Assembly (NCBI GenBank): GCA_947476625.1
Contig: CANJRA010000008.1
Location: 1-64,000 of the forward strand
Direction: 5' to 3'
Length of the DNA: 64,000 nucleotides
Source: Fidelibacterota bacterium
Lineage (GTDB): Bacteria; Pseudomonadota; Alphaproteobacteria; Rhodospirillales; Rhodospirillaceae
Both the position numbers and the translations under genes were made by a program. Every line of letters begins with the position of its first letter. Position 1 is the stretch's first letter. The notes below the pieces were generated by a model. It made no database searches, was not told where the DNA came from, and was given only the letters and a program-made list of their open reading frames with translations. This document shows positions 44,023-52,757 of the stretch, one piece after another.

Positions 44023-44601
44023 ATGTCACGCAAACCCGACACCACACCAGAATCCCCCAACGACGAGCCCTTTGAGCCCCTCGTCACCGCGCGCGGTTGG
44101 CGGATTGGCGGCCCGGATTATCGGAAGCCCTGGCCCAAGGGCCTGATGTGGCTAACGTGGTTCGGCGCAGGATTCTCTTTTCACGCCCCAGGAACAGTCG
44201 GCTCGCTCAATGCATTTCCTATGGCTGTCGTCATCGCATGGATTGTGGGCAGCCCCCTTCTCGCCGTCGCCGCGATCGTGCCTTTTGTATTGGGAATGGT
44301 CTACACCACCCGCTATCTGCGCAACGAACCTGCGGCATCCGATCCACAATGGATCGTGATCGACGAAGTAGTTGGCTTGTGGATAACGCTCGCAGCCGTG
44401 CCTTTGAGTTTCTTTTGGTATCCGCTGGGCTTTCTGCTTTTTAGGCTGTTCGACATTTTCAAACCGTGGCCGGTAAGTTGGGCAGACCGTCAATTACCCG
44501 GTGCCTGGGGCATTATGCTGGACGACGTTCTCGCAGGCCTGTATGCCGCAGGGGTTCTCTTCGGCTTGCAATACCTGTGGGCCGCGTACCACGTAACCTG
44601 A
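44023..44601 (+). CDS. pgpA: Phosphatidylglycerophosphatase A
   Basis: 192 residues. It dephosphorylates phosphatidylglycerol phosphate at the inner membrane. Diagnostic features are FHAPGTVGSLNAFP, the catalytic acidic segment DPQWIVIDEVVGLW, FRLFDIFKPWPV and GAWGIMLDDVLAGLYA, with about four TM helices. It precedes pncC by six bases. Confidence 0.94.
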   Translation: MSRKPDTTPESPNDEPFEPLVTARGWRIGGPDYRKPWPKGLMWLTWFGAGFSFHAPGTVGSLNAFPMAVVIAWIVGSPLLAVAAIVPFVLGMVYTTRYLRNEPAASDPQWIVIDEVVGLWITLAAVPLSFFWYPLGFLLFRLFDIFKPWPVSWADRQLPGAWGIMLDDVLAGLYAAGVLFGLQYLWAAYHVT

Positions 44602-44607
44602 TCCTTC

Positions 44608-45114
44608 ATGAACGACCTGCCTACCGATCTTGTCGACTTGGCGAAAGAAGTTCTGGATGCCGCCAAGGCGCAGAAGAAGCGCATCGTCACGGCCGAATCC
44701 TGCACCGGCGGACTGCTGGGCGGATGCCTGACCTCAAGCGCAGGATCATCCGAGGTGATGGATTGCGGCTTTATCACCTACTCCAATGAATCCAAGTCGC
44801 GCCTGCTGGGAGTGCCGCGTGATGCCATCGAAAGCTTCGGCGCTGTCAGCGACCTCGTTGCGTCGGCCATGGCTGAAGGCGCGCTCGCCCAAACCGATGC
44901 TGACTTGGCGGTCTCCATTACCGGCATCGCCGGCCCCGGTGGCGGCACAAAGGATAACCCTGTCGGTCTGGTTTATATGGCGATCGCTCAAACTGATCGC
45001 GACGCTTTGGTCAAACGCTACATCTTCGCCGGTACGCGCAGCGACATTCGCCGCGCAGCGGTCGGCGCGGCGATGGAATTGCTGCTAGGAAGCCTGAAAG
45101 AAAACGTGGCCTAG
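44608..45114 (+). CDS. pncC: Nicotinamide-nucleotide amidase (CinA C-terminal family)
   Basis: 168 residues. PncC deamidates NMN to nicotinic acid mononucleotide. The active-site start VTAESCTGGLLGGCLTSSAG (about 30-49), FITYSNESKSRLLGV, and ISVTGIAGPGGGTKDNPVG-like segment (here SITGIAGPGGGTKDNPVG) are typical of the stand-alone C-terminal CinA domain. Its stop overlaps by four bases the 3' end of the convergent Cys-rich gene. Confidence 0.92.
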   Translation: MNDLPTDLVDLAKEVLDAAKAQKKRIVTAESCTGGLLGGCLTSSAGSSEVMDCGFITYSNESKSRLLGVPRDAIESFGAVSDLVASAMAEGALAQTDADLAVSITGIAGPGGGTKDNPVGLVYMAIAQTDRDALVKRYIFAGTRSDIRRAAVGAAMELLLGSLKENVA

Positions 45115-45335
45115 CTTGCCGCCGCGAGGTGCACGCTTTTTGCACAATGCGAACAGCAATACAGATTGCCATTCGATTCTATCCCGTGTCCGATCATCTT
45201 GCAGCCGCAGTGCGTGCAACACGGCGCTAATGCCGCAATGGCGCATTCGAAACTGTCGTAGGTATGTGTCTCACCACCCATAATGACTTCGAAGCTGTTC
45301 TTATAATCGTTCCCGCATTTCTCGCATTTTGCCAT
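45111..45335 (-). CDS. Cys-rich zinc-ribbon small protein
   Basis: 74 residues from ATG 45335 (MAKCEKCGNDYKN); an in-frame start six codons upstream (45353) is less likely. It has ten cysteines (4, 7, 31, 39, 40, 43, 45, 60, 61, 64) and several histidines arranged as CEKCGNDY, CCTHCGCKMIGHG and CCSHC. This resembles small metal-binding proteins found widely in bacteria whose function is unknown; it is related to, but not, metallothionein. It may bind zinc. The start has a good GGAGG upstream. Confidence 0.75.
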   Translation of the reverse strand: MAKCEKCGNDYKNSFEVIMGGETHTYDSFECAIAALAPCCTHCGCKMIGHGIESNGNLYCCSHCAKSVHLAAAS

Positions 45336-45387
45336 GACCGCCTCCTTATCCACGTAAGGAAAACGTCAGGCGAACGACGGAGTTCCG

Positions 45388-45831
45388 TTATGCCTTAACT
45401 GGCCCGTACAACTTAGCGGCGCGGATTTCAAACGCCGATACCATACGATGCACGGCTTCTTCAAAAAGTACGCCGATTAACGCCTGCAGAAGCTTAGATT
45501 TGAACTCGAATGAGAGATAAAACGAAACCTCTGTCCCGTTAGGTGCAGACGCAAATTTCCATTCATTGGTGAGATGTGCGAAAGGGCCGTCCAGATACTC
45601 GACGGTAATCGCTGTCATCGGAACGAGCGTTACGCGCGATTTGAATTTCTCACGCACCATTTTGAATCCCACCGCGAGATCCGCAATGAACGTCGTCGGC
45701 GATACGCGCTGCGTAATGCGGCAAGCCACACACCACGGCAAGAATTCCGGATAGCGCTCAACATCGGCCACCACGGCGTAGACCTGCTCCAGCGTATAGG
45801 GCAACAGCCGGGTTTCGCGATGCTCAGGCAT
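45388..45831 (-). CDS. RatA/Coq10-like START-domain protein
   Basis: 147 residues. The START fold is visible: LLPYTLEQVYAVVADVERYPEFLPWC at the N-terminus, then SRVTLVPMTAITVEYLDGPFAHLTNEWKF, and a long C-terminal helix (EEAVHRMVSAFEIRAAKLYG). In alphaproteobacteria this gene follows lipA and its eukaryotic homologue Coq10 binds ubiquinone and supports respiration; the RatA antitranslation annotation from E. coli is less likely here. Confidence 0.9.
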   Translation of the reverse strand: MPEHRETRLLPYTLEQVYAVVADVERYPEFLPWCVACRITQRVSPTTFIADLAVGFKMVREKFKSRVTLVPMTAITVEYLDGPFAHLTNEWKFASAPNGTEVSFYLSFEFKSKLLQALIGVLFEEAVHRMVSAFEIRAAKLYGPVKA

Positions 45832-45839
45832 GGCGGCGG

Positions 45840-46760
45840 TTAAACAGCGGCGAGCTGTTTGTCGCGCGCCGCACGCAGCTGCGCGAAATCTGAATCGGCA
45901 TGGTGCGACGAGCGCGTGAGCGGGCTCGCTGACACCATCAAAAAGCCCTTGGCGCGCGCGATACGCTCATATTCGCCGAACTCTTCCGGCGTCACAAAAC
46001 GTTCAACCGCTGCATGACGTGGGGTTGGCTGCAGGTATTGGCCGATGGTGATAAAATCAACATCGGCGGCGCGCATGTCGTCCATGACCTGCAGCACTTC
46101 TTCCTTCATTTCGCCCAACCCAACCATAATGCCGGACTTGGTGAACATGGAGGGGTCGAGCTCCTTCACACGCTCTAACAACCGTAAGCTGGTGTAATAG
46201 CGGGCGCTGGCGCGGATTTTGCGATAGAGGCGCGGCACAGTCTCGAGGTTGTGGTTGTAGACATCGGGCTTGGCAGCGGCAACAAGATCGACCATGCCCA
46301 TTTTTTTACGAAAGTCCGGGGTCAGCACTTCGATCGTCGTGTTCGGATTGGCCGCTCGCACGGCTTGGATCACCGCCACCCAATGATGTGCGCCGCCATC
46401 TTCCATGTCGTCGCGATCGACCGATGTCAGGACGACGTGACGCAGGCCTAAATTCTTGACTGCTTCCGCGACGTGCTGCGGTTCTTCGGCGTCGACCGGA
46501 CCCGGCTTGCCGGTTTTGACATTGCAGAAGGCGCACGCACGCGTGCAAATGTCGCCCAGGATCATCATGGTCGCATGCTTATGCGCCCAGCACTCGCCGA
46601 TATTGGGGCACCCCGCTTCTTCGCAAACCGTATGGAGCTTGAGGTCGCGCATCAGTCGCCGGGTTTCATGATACTCCGGCGACGTGGGCGCCTTGACCCG
46701 GAGCCAGGCAGGCTTGGGTTGGCGCGGCGGATTGTTTTTAAGCGCTTCGATATTGCTCAT
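45840..46760 (-). CDS. lipA: Lipoyl synthase
   Basis: 306 residues. This radical-SAM enzyme inserts sulfur into octanoyl groups on lipoyl domains. Both [4Fe-4S] motifs are complete: the auxiliary cluster Cys46, Cys51, Cys57 ([12 protein letters not shown]) and the radical-SAM CTRACAFC (Cys72, 76, 79). It lies in the operon that encodes the lipoylated E2 and the E1 beta subunit, as expected. The stop is eight bases before ratA. Confidence 0.97.
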   Translation of the reverse strand: MSNIEALKNNPPRQPKPAWLRVKAPTSPEYHETRRLMRDLKLHTVCEEAGCPNIGECWAHKHATMMILGDICTRACAFCNVKTGKPGPVDAEEPQHVAEAVKNLGLRHVVLTSVDRDDMEDGGAHHWVAVIQAVRAANPNTTIEVLTPDFRKKMGMVDLVAAAKPDVYNHNLETVPRLYRKIRASARYYTSLRLLERVKELDPSMFTKSGIMVGLGEMKEEVLQVMDDMRAADVDFITIGQYLQPTPRHAAVERFVTPEEFGEYERIARAKGFLMVSASPLTRSSHHADSDFAQLRAARDKQLAAV

Positions 46761-46806
46761 GGCTCGAAAAATAAGGTCTGACTGGCGATATTACTACAAT
46801 CAATTA

Positions 46807-48204
46807 TCACATATTGATCGCTTGGCCGTAAGCGTCGAGGACGGATTCATGCATCATTTCCGACAAGGTCGGATGCGGAAATACCGTATGCATCAACTCC
46901 TGTTCGGTCGTTTCCAAGGTCTTGGCGATGGCATAACCCTGGATCATTTCAGTGACTTCCGGGCCGATCATGTGAGCGCCTAAAAGCTCCCCGGTCTTGG
47001 CGTCAAAGACGGTTTTGACAAGACCGTTGGTGTCGCCCAGCGCAATGGCTTTGCCGTTCGCGAGGAAAGGAAAACGGCCGACCTTGACCTGGTGGCCCTT
47101 TTCCTTGGCCGCCTGCTCGGTCAGACCAACGCTAGCTATCTGCGGATGGCAGTAGGTGCAGCCGGGGATGCCAAGCACATTCAGAGGATGCGGATGCAAT
47201 CCGGCAATCTTCTCGACGCAGATCACCGCTTCGTGACCAGCCTTGTGCGCAAGCCACGGCGGTCCGCAGAGATCGCCGATGGCGTAAACACCTGGCTCTC
47301 CGGTTTCACCATAAGGTCCGATTACGACGTGCGTTTTCTCGACTTTGATCTTGGTTCCTTCAAGGCCGATGTTCTCGACATTGCCGACAATGCCGACGGC
47401 CGAGATAACGCGATCGAATGTCAGCGTTTCGGTCTTGCCACCCTGCTCGATGGTTGCAGTAACGTCGTTGGCATTCTTCTTCAGCGCCTTCACGGCAGCT
47501 TTGGTCTTGATGACCATGCCCTGCTTTTCAAACTGCTTATGGGCGAGGCCGGAAATCTCGACGTCTTCCACCGACAGAATACGATCAAGCACCTCGACCA
47601 CCGTCACCTTGCAACCGAGCGTCTGATAGAAGCTCGCGAATTCAATGCCGATAGCGCCCGAACCGATAACCAGCAGCGTCTTCGGAAACATCTTCGGCAC
47701 CATCGCGTGGCGATAGTTCCATACCAGATTGCCATCGGCTTCTAGCCCCGGCAGTTCGCGGGCCCGCGCGCCGGTCGCGAGGATAATGTTCTTGGCCGTC
47801 AGATCCGCAACGGGTTTGTTGTCCTTCGTGATCGCAAGCTTGCCCTTGCCGGCCAGCTTGGCGTGACCTTCAAACACCGTCACTTTGTTTTTCTTCATCA
47901 GGTGTTTGACACCGCCGTTGAGCTGGCTTGCCACGCCGCGCGAACGTTTGATCACGGCGTCGATGTCAAAGCTGATATTATCCGCTTTCAGGCCAAATTC
48001 CTTGGCGCGGTGCATCAAATGATAAACCTCGGCCGAGCGCAGCAAGGCCTTGGTCGGGATGCAGCCCCAGTTAAGACAGATACCTCCCAACAGCTCTTTC
48101 TCAACAATGGCTGTCTTCATGCCGAGCTGAGAGGCGCGGATGGCCGCAGTATATCCGCCGGGCCCGCCACCGACGACAATGAGATCGAAGGATGTGTCTG
48201 ACAT
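46807..48204 (-). CDS. lpdA: Dihydrolipoyl dehydrogenase (E3)
   Basis: 465 residues. It reoxidises dihydrolipoamide with NAD+ in the pyruvate dehydrogenase complex. FAD motif GGGPGGYTAAIRA, redox disulfide Cys43/Cys48 (GGICLNWGCIPTKALL), NAD motif GSGAIGIEFASF and the catalytic HPTLSEMMHE near the C-terminus are all present. The NAD-linked E3 is coded at the end of the pdh genes. Confidence 0.97.
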   Translation of the reverse strand: MSDTSFDLIVVGGGPGGYTAAIRASQLGMKTAIVEKELLGGICLNWGCIPTKALLRSAEVYHLMHRAKEFGLKADNISFDIDAVIKRSRGVASQLNGGVKHLMKKNKVTVFEGHAKLAGKGKLAITKDNKPVADLTAKNIILATGARARELPGLEADGNLVWNYRHAMVPKMFPKTLLVIGSGAIGIEFASFYQTLGCKVTVVEVLDRILSVEDVEISGLAHKQFEKQGMVIKTKAAVKALKKNANDVTATIEQGGKTETLTFDRVISAVGIVGNVENIGLEGTKIKVEKTHVVIGPYGETGEPGVYAIGDLCGPPWLAHKAGHEAVICVEKIAGLHPHPLNVLGIPGCTYCHPQIASVGLTEQAAKEKGHQVKVGRFPFLANGKAIALGDTNGLVKTVFDAKTGELLGAHMIGPEVTEMIQGYAIAKTLETTEQELMHTVFPHPTLSEMMHESVLDAYGQAINM

Positions 48205-48213
48205 GACGCGGCC

Positions 48214-49518
48214 CTAAATCAGCATACGGAGCGGATTTTCGATGAGCGCCTGGAAGGCCTGCAGGAATTCCGCGCCTACGGCTCCGTCCACAACCCGGTG
48301 ATCGCACGACAGCGTACACGTCATGACGCTGGCGACCGCAAGCGCGCCGTCTTTCACGACCGGTCGTTGATCGGCCTTACCTACCGCGAGGATACAGACC
48401 TGCGGCGGATTGATGATGGCCGAGAATTCCTTGATGCCGAACATGCCGAGGTTGGAGATCGAAAAGCCCCCGCCCTGAAATTCTTCGGGCTTTAGCTTCT
48501 TTGCCTTGGCACGGCCCGCGAGGTCCTTCACTTCATTAGATATGGCACCTAAACCCTTTTTGTCGGCATCGCGCACGATGGGCGTGATGAGGCCTTCGGG
48601 CGTCGCTACCGCGATTGAAATATCGACCCGCTCGTAAAGTCGAATTGCCTCATCGGTCCAACTGGCATTGGCTTGCGGCACTTTGCGTAGCGCGAGCGCG
48701 CTAGCCTTAATGACGAAGTCGTTGACCGATACTTTTACGCCATCGCCCGCGCCGTCGTTAATGTCCTTGCGCAACTTGAGCAGATCATCGATGACGCAAT
48801 CGATGGTGAGATAGAAGTGCGGAATAGTTGTCTTGGCTTCCAGCAGACGCTTGGCAATCATCTTGCGCATGCCGCTGTTGGGGACTTCCGTATAAGGCTG
48901 GCCGAAGTCTGATATGGCCGAAACCTGTACCGGTGCCTTGGCAGGCGTCGTGGACTTGCGGGCGCTGCCCGATGCCGCGGCTTGTTCGACATCAGCTTTG
49001 ACGATGCGGCCCTTGGGACCGCTGCCCTTCACTGCCGCGAGATCTATACCTGCATCCGTCGCAATGCGTTTGGCCAGAGGACTTGCGAATATGCGGTCGT
49101 CGGCCGATTCCCCCGTCGGAAGCACGACCGGTGCAGGAGCCGGAACTGGCGCGGGCTTGCTTTCCACTTTCGGAGCGGGCGCCGATTCCAGTTTTAGTTC
49201 AGGTTGCTTAGACGGCGCCGCCGGCGTTAAAGCGGGCGGTTTTGAAGCGGGCGGCGTTGCAGCGCTCGTCTTCTCGCCTTCTAGCAGCAACATCGCGATA
49301 GGCTGATTAACCGAGACTTTCTCCGTGCCCGCAGGCACCAGAATCTTTCCCAGCGTGCCCTCGTCCACCGCTTCCATTTCCATGGTGGCTTTGTCGGTTT
49401 CAATTTCGGCGATGAGATCGCCGCTTTTGATGCTGTCGCCTTCGTTCTTGAGCCACTTGGCGAGTTTCCCCTCGGTCATGGTGGGGGAAAGCGCCGGCAT
49501 TAGGATTTCAATCGGCAT
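48214..49518 (-). CDS. pdhC: Dihydrolipoamide acetyltransferase (E2 of pyruvate dehydrogenase)
   Basis: 434 residues. A single N-terminal lipoyl domain with the lipoylated Lys in [16 protein letters not shown] is followed by a proline/alanine-rich linker, a peripheral-subunit-binding domain ([26 protein letters not shown]) and the acyltransferase core with [15 protein letters not shown] (HxxxDG). It forms the core of the complex. Confidence 0.96.
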   Translation of the reverse strand: MPIEILMPALSPTMTEGKLAKWLKNEGDSIKSGDLIAEIETDKATMEMEAVDEGTLGKILVPAGTEKVSVNQPIAMLLLEGEKTSAATPPASKPPALTPAAPSKQPELKLESAPAPKVESKPAPVPAPAPVVLPTGESADDRIFASPLAKRIATDAGIDLAAVKGSGPKGRIVKADVEQAAASGSARKSTTPAKAPVQVSAISDFGQPYTEVPNSGMRKMIAKRLLEAKTTIPHFYLTIDCVIDDLLKLRKDINDGAGDGVKVSVNDFVIKASALALRKVPQANASWTDEAIRLYERVDISIAVATPEGLITPIVRDADKKGLGAISNEVKDLAGRAKAKKLKPEEFQGGGFSISNLGMFGIKEFSAIINPPQVCILAVGKADQRPVVKDGALAVASVMTCTLSCDHRVVDGAVGAEFLQAFQALIENPLRMLI

Positions 49519-49530
49519 GGAGTGCTTCCT

Positions 49531-50880
49531 TTACCGGTAACACACGGCTTTGGCCGCATCGATGATGTCTTGCACCTGCGGCAAGGCCATCGTTTCGAGG
49601 TTGGCCGCATAAGGCATCGGCACATCCTTGCCCGATACGCGCGCGACCGGCGCATCGAGATAATCGAAGCCTTGTTCCATAACCACGGCGGCAATTTCAG
49701 AGCCGATACCGGACGTCGCCCAGCCTTCTTCGCATGTCACGAGACGGTTGGTTTTTTGCAGCGAGGTCAGGATCGTTGCCGTATCCATCGGGCGAATGGT
49801 GCGTAGGTTAATGACTTCGGCGTCGATGCCTTCTTGCGCAAGTTTCTCGGCGGCCTTCAGCGCCTTGCTGACCATGATCGAGAACGCGACAATCGTGACG
49901 TCCTTGCCGGGACGCTCAATTTTCGCTTGGCCAATGGGCAGCACGAAATCAGCGGCATCCGGGACGGGAAAGCTCTGACCGTAGAGAATTTCGTTTTCCA
50001 GGAAGATCACGGGGTTGGGATCACGAATGGCCGCTTTCATGAGGCCTTTCGCATCCGCCGCCGACCACGGCGCGACGACTTTCAATCCCGGGATATGCGC
50101 ATACCAGCTCGCATAACATTGCGAATGCTGCGCACCGACACGTGCGGCCGCACCGTTCGGACCACGGAACACAATCGGACATCCCATCTGGCCGCCGGAC
50201 ATATACAGCGTCTTGGCTGCCGAGTTGATGATGTGATCCACGGCCTGCATAGCAAAGTTAAAGGTCATGAACTCGACAATCGGCCGCAGACCGCCGAAGG
50301 CCGCGCCGACGCCGAGGCCGGCGAACCCATGCTCGGTGATCGGCGTATCGACAACACGCTTTGCGCCGAATTCATCCAACAAACCTTGGCTGATCTTATA
50401 GGCGCCTTGGTACTGGCCGACTTCTTCGCCCATCAAAAAAACATTAGGGTCGCGGCGCATTTCTTCCGCCATCGCATCGCGTAGGGCTTCACGTACGGTC
50501 TGGGTTTTCCAGGTTGAATATTGCGCTTCTCCGGCACTTTCCGCCGCTTTTGGCGGCGGCGGGGCTGCCGCCGCTGGCGCTTTAGCAGCTGCAGCAGGCG
50601 CTGCTTTAGCAACCGCAGGCGCATCCGAAGCCTTCTCGCCTTCTGCCAATAACGTTGCAATCGGTTGGTTGACCGGCACGGCCTCGGTTCCAGCTGCCAC
50701 AAGCAGCTTGCCGATACGGCCCTCATCCGCCGCTTCCAGTTCCATGGTGGCTTTGTCGGTTTCTATTTCGGCGAGCACTGTACCGCTGGAAACCCGATCG
50801 CCTTCCTTCACAAGCCACTTGGCGAGCTTGCCTTCCGTCATTGTCGGCGACAATGCGGGCATCAGAATGTCGATGGCCAT
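49531..50880 (-). CDS. pdhB: Pyruvate dehydrogenase E1 subunit beta with N-terminal lipoyl domain
   Basis: 449 residues. The first about 80 residues are a lipoyl domain ([16 protein letters not shown]) joined by an Ala/Pro linker to the E1 beta core ([50 protein letters not shown]). This E1 beta-lipoyl fusion is a known alphaproteobacterial architecture. It begins 12 bases before pdhC. Confidence 0.96.
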   Translation of the reverse strand: MAIDILMPALSPTMTEGKLAKWLVKEGDRVSSGTVLAEIETDKATMELEAADEGRIGKLLVAAGTEAVPVNQPIATLLAEGEKASDAPAVAKAAPAAAAKAPAAAAPPPPKAAESAGEAQYSTWKTQTVREALRDAMAEEMRRDPNVFLMGEEVGQYQGAYKISQGLLDEFGAKRVVDTPITEHGFAGLGVGAAFGGLRPIVEFMTFNFAMQAVDHIINSAAKTLYMSGGQMGCPIVFRGPNGAAARVGAQHSQCYASWYAHIPGLKVVAPWSAADAKGLMKAAIRDPNPVIFLENEILYGQSFPVPDAADFVLPIGQAKIERPGKDVTIVAFSIMVSKALKAAEKLAQEGIDAEVINLRTIRPMDTATILTSLQKTNRLVTCEEGWATSGIGSEIAAVVMEQGFDYLDAPVARVSGKDVPMPYAANLETMALPQVQDIIDAAKAVCYR

Positions 50881-50893
50881 GATCCTGCTCCCC

Positions 50894-51901
50894 TTACGCC
50901 GCTACCACAATGTCGGTCCAAAGTTCCGCTGGATCGGGCTCGGGGCTTTTCTGGGCGAATTCCGCAGAGGCCATGACAACGTCTTTGACGTCCTTGTCGA
51001 TGGCTTTGAAGCCTTCGTCGTCCAGCGCTTTCATGTTGAGCAGCGTATGGCGCAAGTTGTCGATCGGGTCATGCTCGGCCCGCATTTTTTGAAGCTCTTC
51101 CTTGGTGCGGTATTTCGCCGGATCGGACATCGAATGTCCGCGGTAGCGATATGTCTGGGCTTCCATCAGCACAGGCCCCTTGCCCGCACGAATGTAGTCG
51201 GTCGCTTCCAGACCGGCTTCACGCACGGCCACGACATCCATGCCGTCGACCGTCATCGACTTGACGTTATAGGGCTGGCCGCGGCTCGCGAGGTCAGTGG
51301 ACGCCGAGGAACGTTCGACCGAGGTGCCCATGCCGTACTTGTTGTTTTCGATGACATAAAGCACCGGCAAATCCCATAGCGACGCCATATTGAGGGACTC
51401 ATAGACCTGTCCCTGATTGAAAGCGCCGTCACCCATGTAGGCCATGGCGATGCCGCCGTCGTTTTTGTATTTGTGCGCGAACGCTAAACCGGTGCCGATG
51501 GGAACTTGCGCACCGACGATACCGTGACCGCCGTAGAAGCCTTTTTCGCGGCTGAACATATGCATCGAGCCGCCCTTGCCTTTGGAATACCCCGTGGCGC
51601 GGCCAGTCAATTCAGCCATGACGCCGTTCGCCTCCATCCCGCATGCGAGCATATGCCCGTGATCGCGGTAACTGGTGACGACGCTGTCGCCCGGTCGGGC
51701 GCAGGCTTGCAGACCGACGACCACGGCTTCCTGGCCGATATACAAATGGCAGAACCCGCCGATCAGACCCATGCCGTACAACTGTCCCGCGCGCTCTTCA
51801 AAGCGGCGGATCAACAACATGTCCTTATAGAATTTGATGAGTTCTGCGGTGGTGGGCGCATTGCCCGCTCCGGACTTTGCCGGTGCTTTTTTTGTCGCCA
51901 T
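50894..51901 (-). CDS. pdhA: Pyruvate dehydrogenase E1 subunit alpha
   Basis: 335 residues from ATG 51901 ([11 protein letters not shown]). The thiamine diphosphate motif [20 protein letters not shown] leads to [12 protein letters not shown], and the phosphorylation-loop region [14 protein letters not shown] is present. With PdhB it decarboxylates pyruvate. It is the first gene of the pdh operon. Confidence 0.97.
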   Translation of the reverse strand: MATKKAPAKSGAGNAPTTAELIKFYKDMLLIRRFEERAGQLYGMGLIGGFCHLYIGQEAVVVGLQACARPGDSVVTSYRDHGHMLACGMEANGVMAELTGRATGYSKGKGGSMHMFSREKGFYGGHGIVGAQVPIGTGLAFAHKYKNDGGIAMAYMGDGAFNQGQVYESLNMASLWDLPVLYVIENNKYGMGTSVERSSASTDLASRGQPYNVKSMTVDGMDVVAVREAGLEATDYIRAGKGPVLMEAQTYRYRGHSMSDPAKYRTKEELQKMRAEHDPIDNLRHTLLNMKALDDEGFKAIDKDVKDVVMASAEFAQKSPEPDPAELWTDIVVAA

Positions 51902-52099
51902 GACATATCTCCCAATAGACCCACGAAACGATATTGCCCGCACTTTCGAGGTGGCAAGCTAAACAACGGTTAAGTTATTGGAATTCAATGAAAATTGATG
52001 ATGCGCTGCGGTAAGCCGCCAAATAATTGCGTAAAAGCGACAGCTTGCGATCTTTTTTTGCGCAAGCCAGACCCAACTAATACGTCAATTTAATATCTA

Positions 52100-52140
52100 G
52101 CTATGTTTATATGCGAATCGCGCGACCGCAATTACATAGC
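52100..52140. repeat. Inverted repeat upstream of pdhA
   Basis: A perfect 7-bp inverted repeat, GCTATGT at 52100-52106 and ACATAGC at 52134-52140, encloses 27 bases in the AT-rich 269-bp gap between ftsB and pdhA. It is about 200 bases upstream of pdhA. It could be an operator or a weak hairpin after ftsB; there is no T-run. Confidence 0.3.
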
Positions 52141-52170
52141 ATGATATTTATAGACGTGAGGAGCCGCCGG

Positions 52171-52488
52171 TTACGGCGCGGCGGTGGGGACAATGAGTTC
52201 GTCGGGGTGCACGGCGCCCAGCATCAGGCGGGCGCGCTCTTCGAGCATGTCGCGATCAAGGCTCGCCGGACGCAGCAATGAGACGCGGTGTTCGAGCGCT
52301 TGCTTCTCAGCAGCAACCGCTTCCATCTCGTAGTCTGTCTTTTCGATTTCATAGCGCAGGTTCCACCAGGCAAGCAGTCCGCGATCGCCCTGGACGGCGT
52401 GATAGGAAAAATACGCCATCAATGCGGCTCCCATGAGAGGGCCGATGACCTGACGTGCCTTCCGGCTGATGTCCCGCTTATTCACCAT
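52171..52488 (-). CDS. ftsB: Septum formation initiator protein FtsB (DivIC family)
   Basis: 105 residues: a short cytoplasmic segment, one TM helix (VIGPLMGAALMAYFSYHAV), then a periplasmic coiled coil (YEIEKTDYEMEAVAAEKQAL) and LDRDMLEERARLMLGAVHPDELI. FtsB works with FtsL and FtsQ in the divisome. In alphaproteobacteria it usually lies between eno and pdhA; here a molybdenum-hydroxylase pair has been placed on its upstream side. Confidence 0.92.
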   Translation of the reverse strand: MVNKRDISRKARQVIGPLMGAALMAYFSYHAVQGDRGLLAWWNLRYEIEKTDYEMEAVAAEKQALEHRVSLLRPASLDRDMLEERARLMLGAVHPDELIVPTAAP

Positions 52489-52699
52489 GACGATTTATGC
52501 TCTCGCTGATTTCATGGCCACGCTTATAACGCCGCTAAGGAATCACGCACGAGTCACGCGGTCAAGATCGACGAGTCGATCCCGTTCATTTTTTCGCTGA
52601 GGGCGCGCAAAGTGTGGCAGATATGACTCACCGCAGCCCACCAAGACTCGCAAAGGTTGCAGACTTGAGCGCGGATACCGCGCCCGCTCCGCAATCACC

Positions 52700-52735
52700 A
52701 AAAAAAACGGCGCGGTGTGCATGCCGCGCCGTTTT
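52700..52735 (-). terminator. Rho-independent terminator downstream of the molybdenum hydroxylase operon
   Basis: On the minus strand the hairpin AAAACGGCGCGG / CCGCGCCGTTTT (12 bp) has loop CATGCACA and is followed by a T-run (eight A on plus, 52700-52707). It stops transcription from the two upstream genes before ftsB, indicating that ftsB is transcribed from its own promoter in 52489-52699. Confidence 0.9.
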
Positions 52736-52757
52736 CAATTTTTGAAATGTGAGTCTT

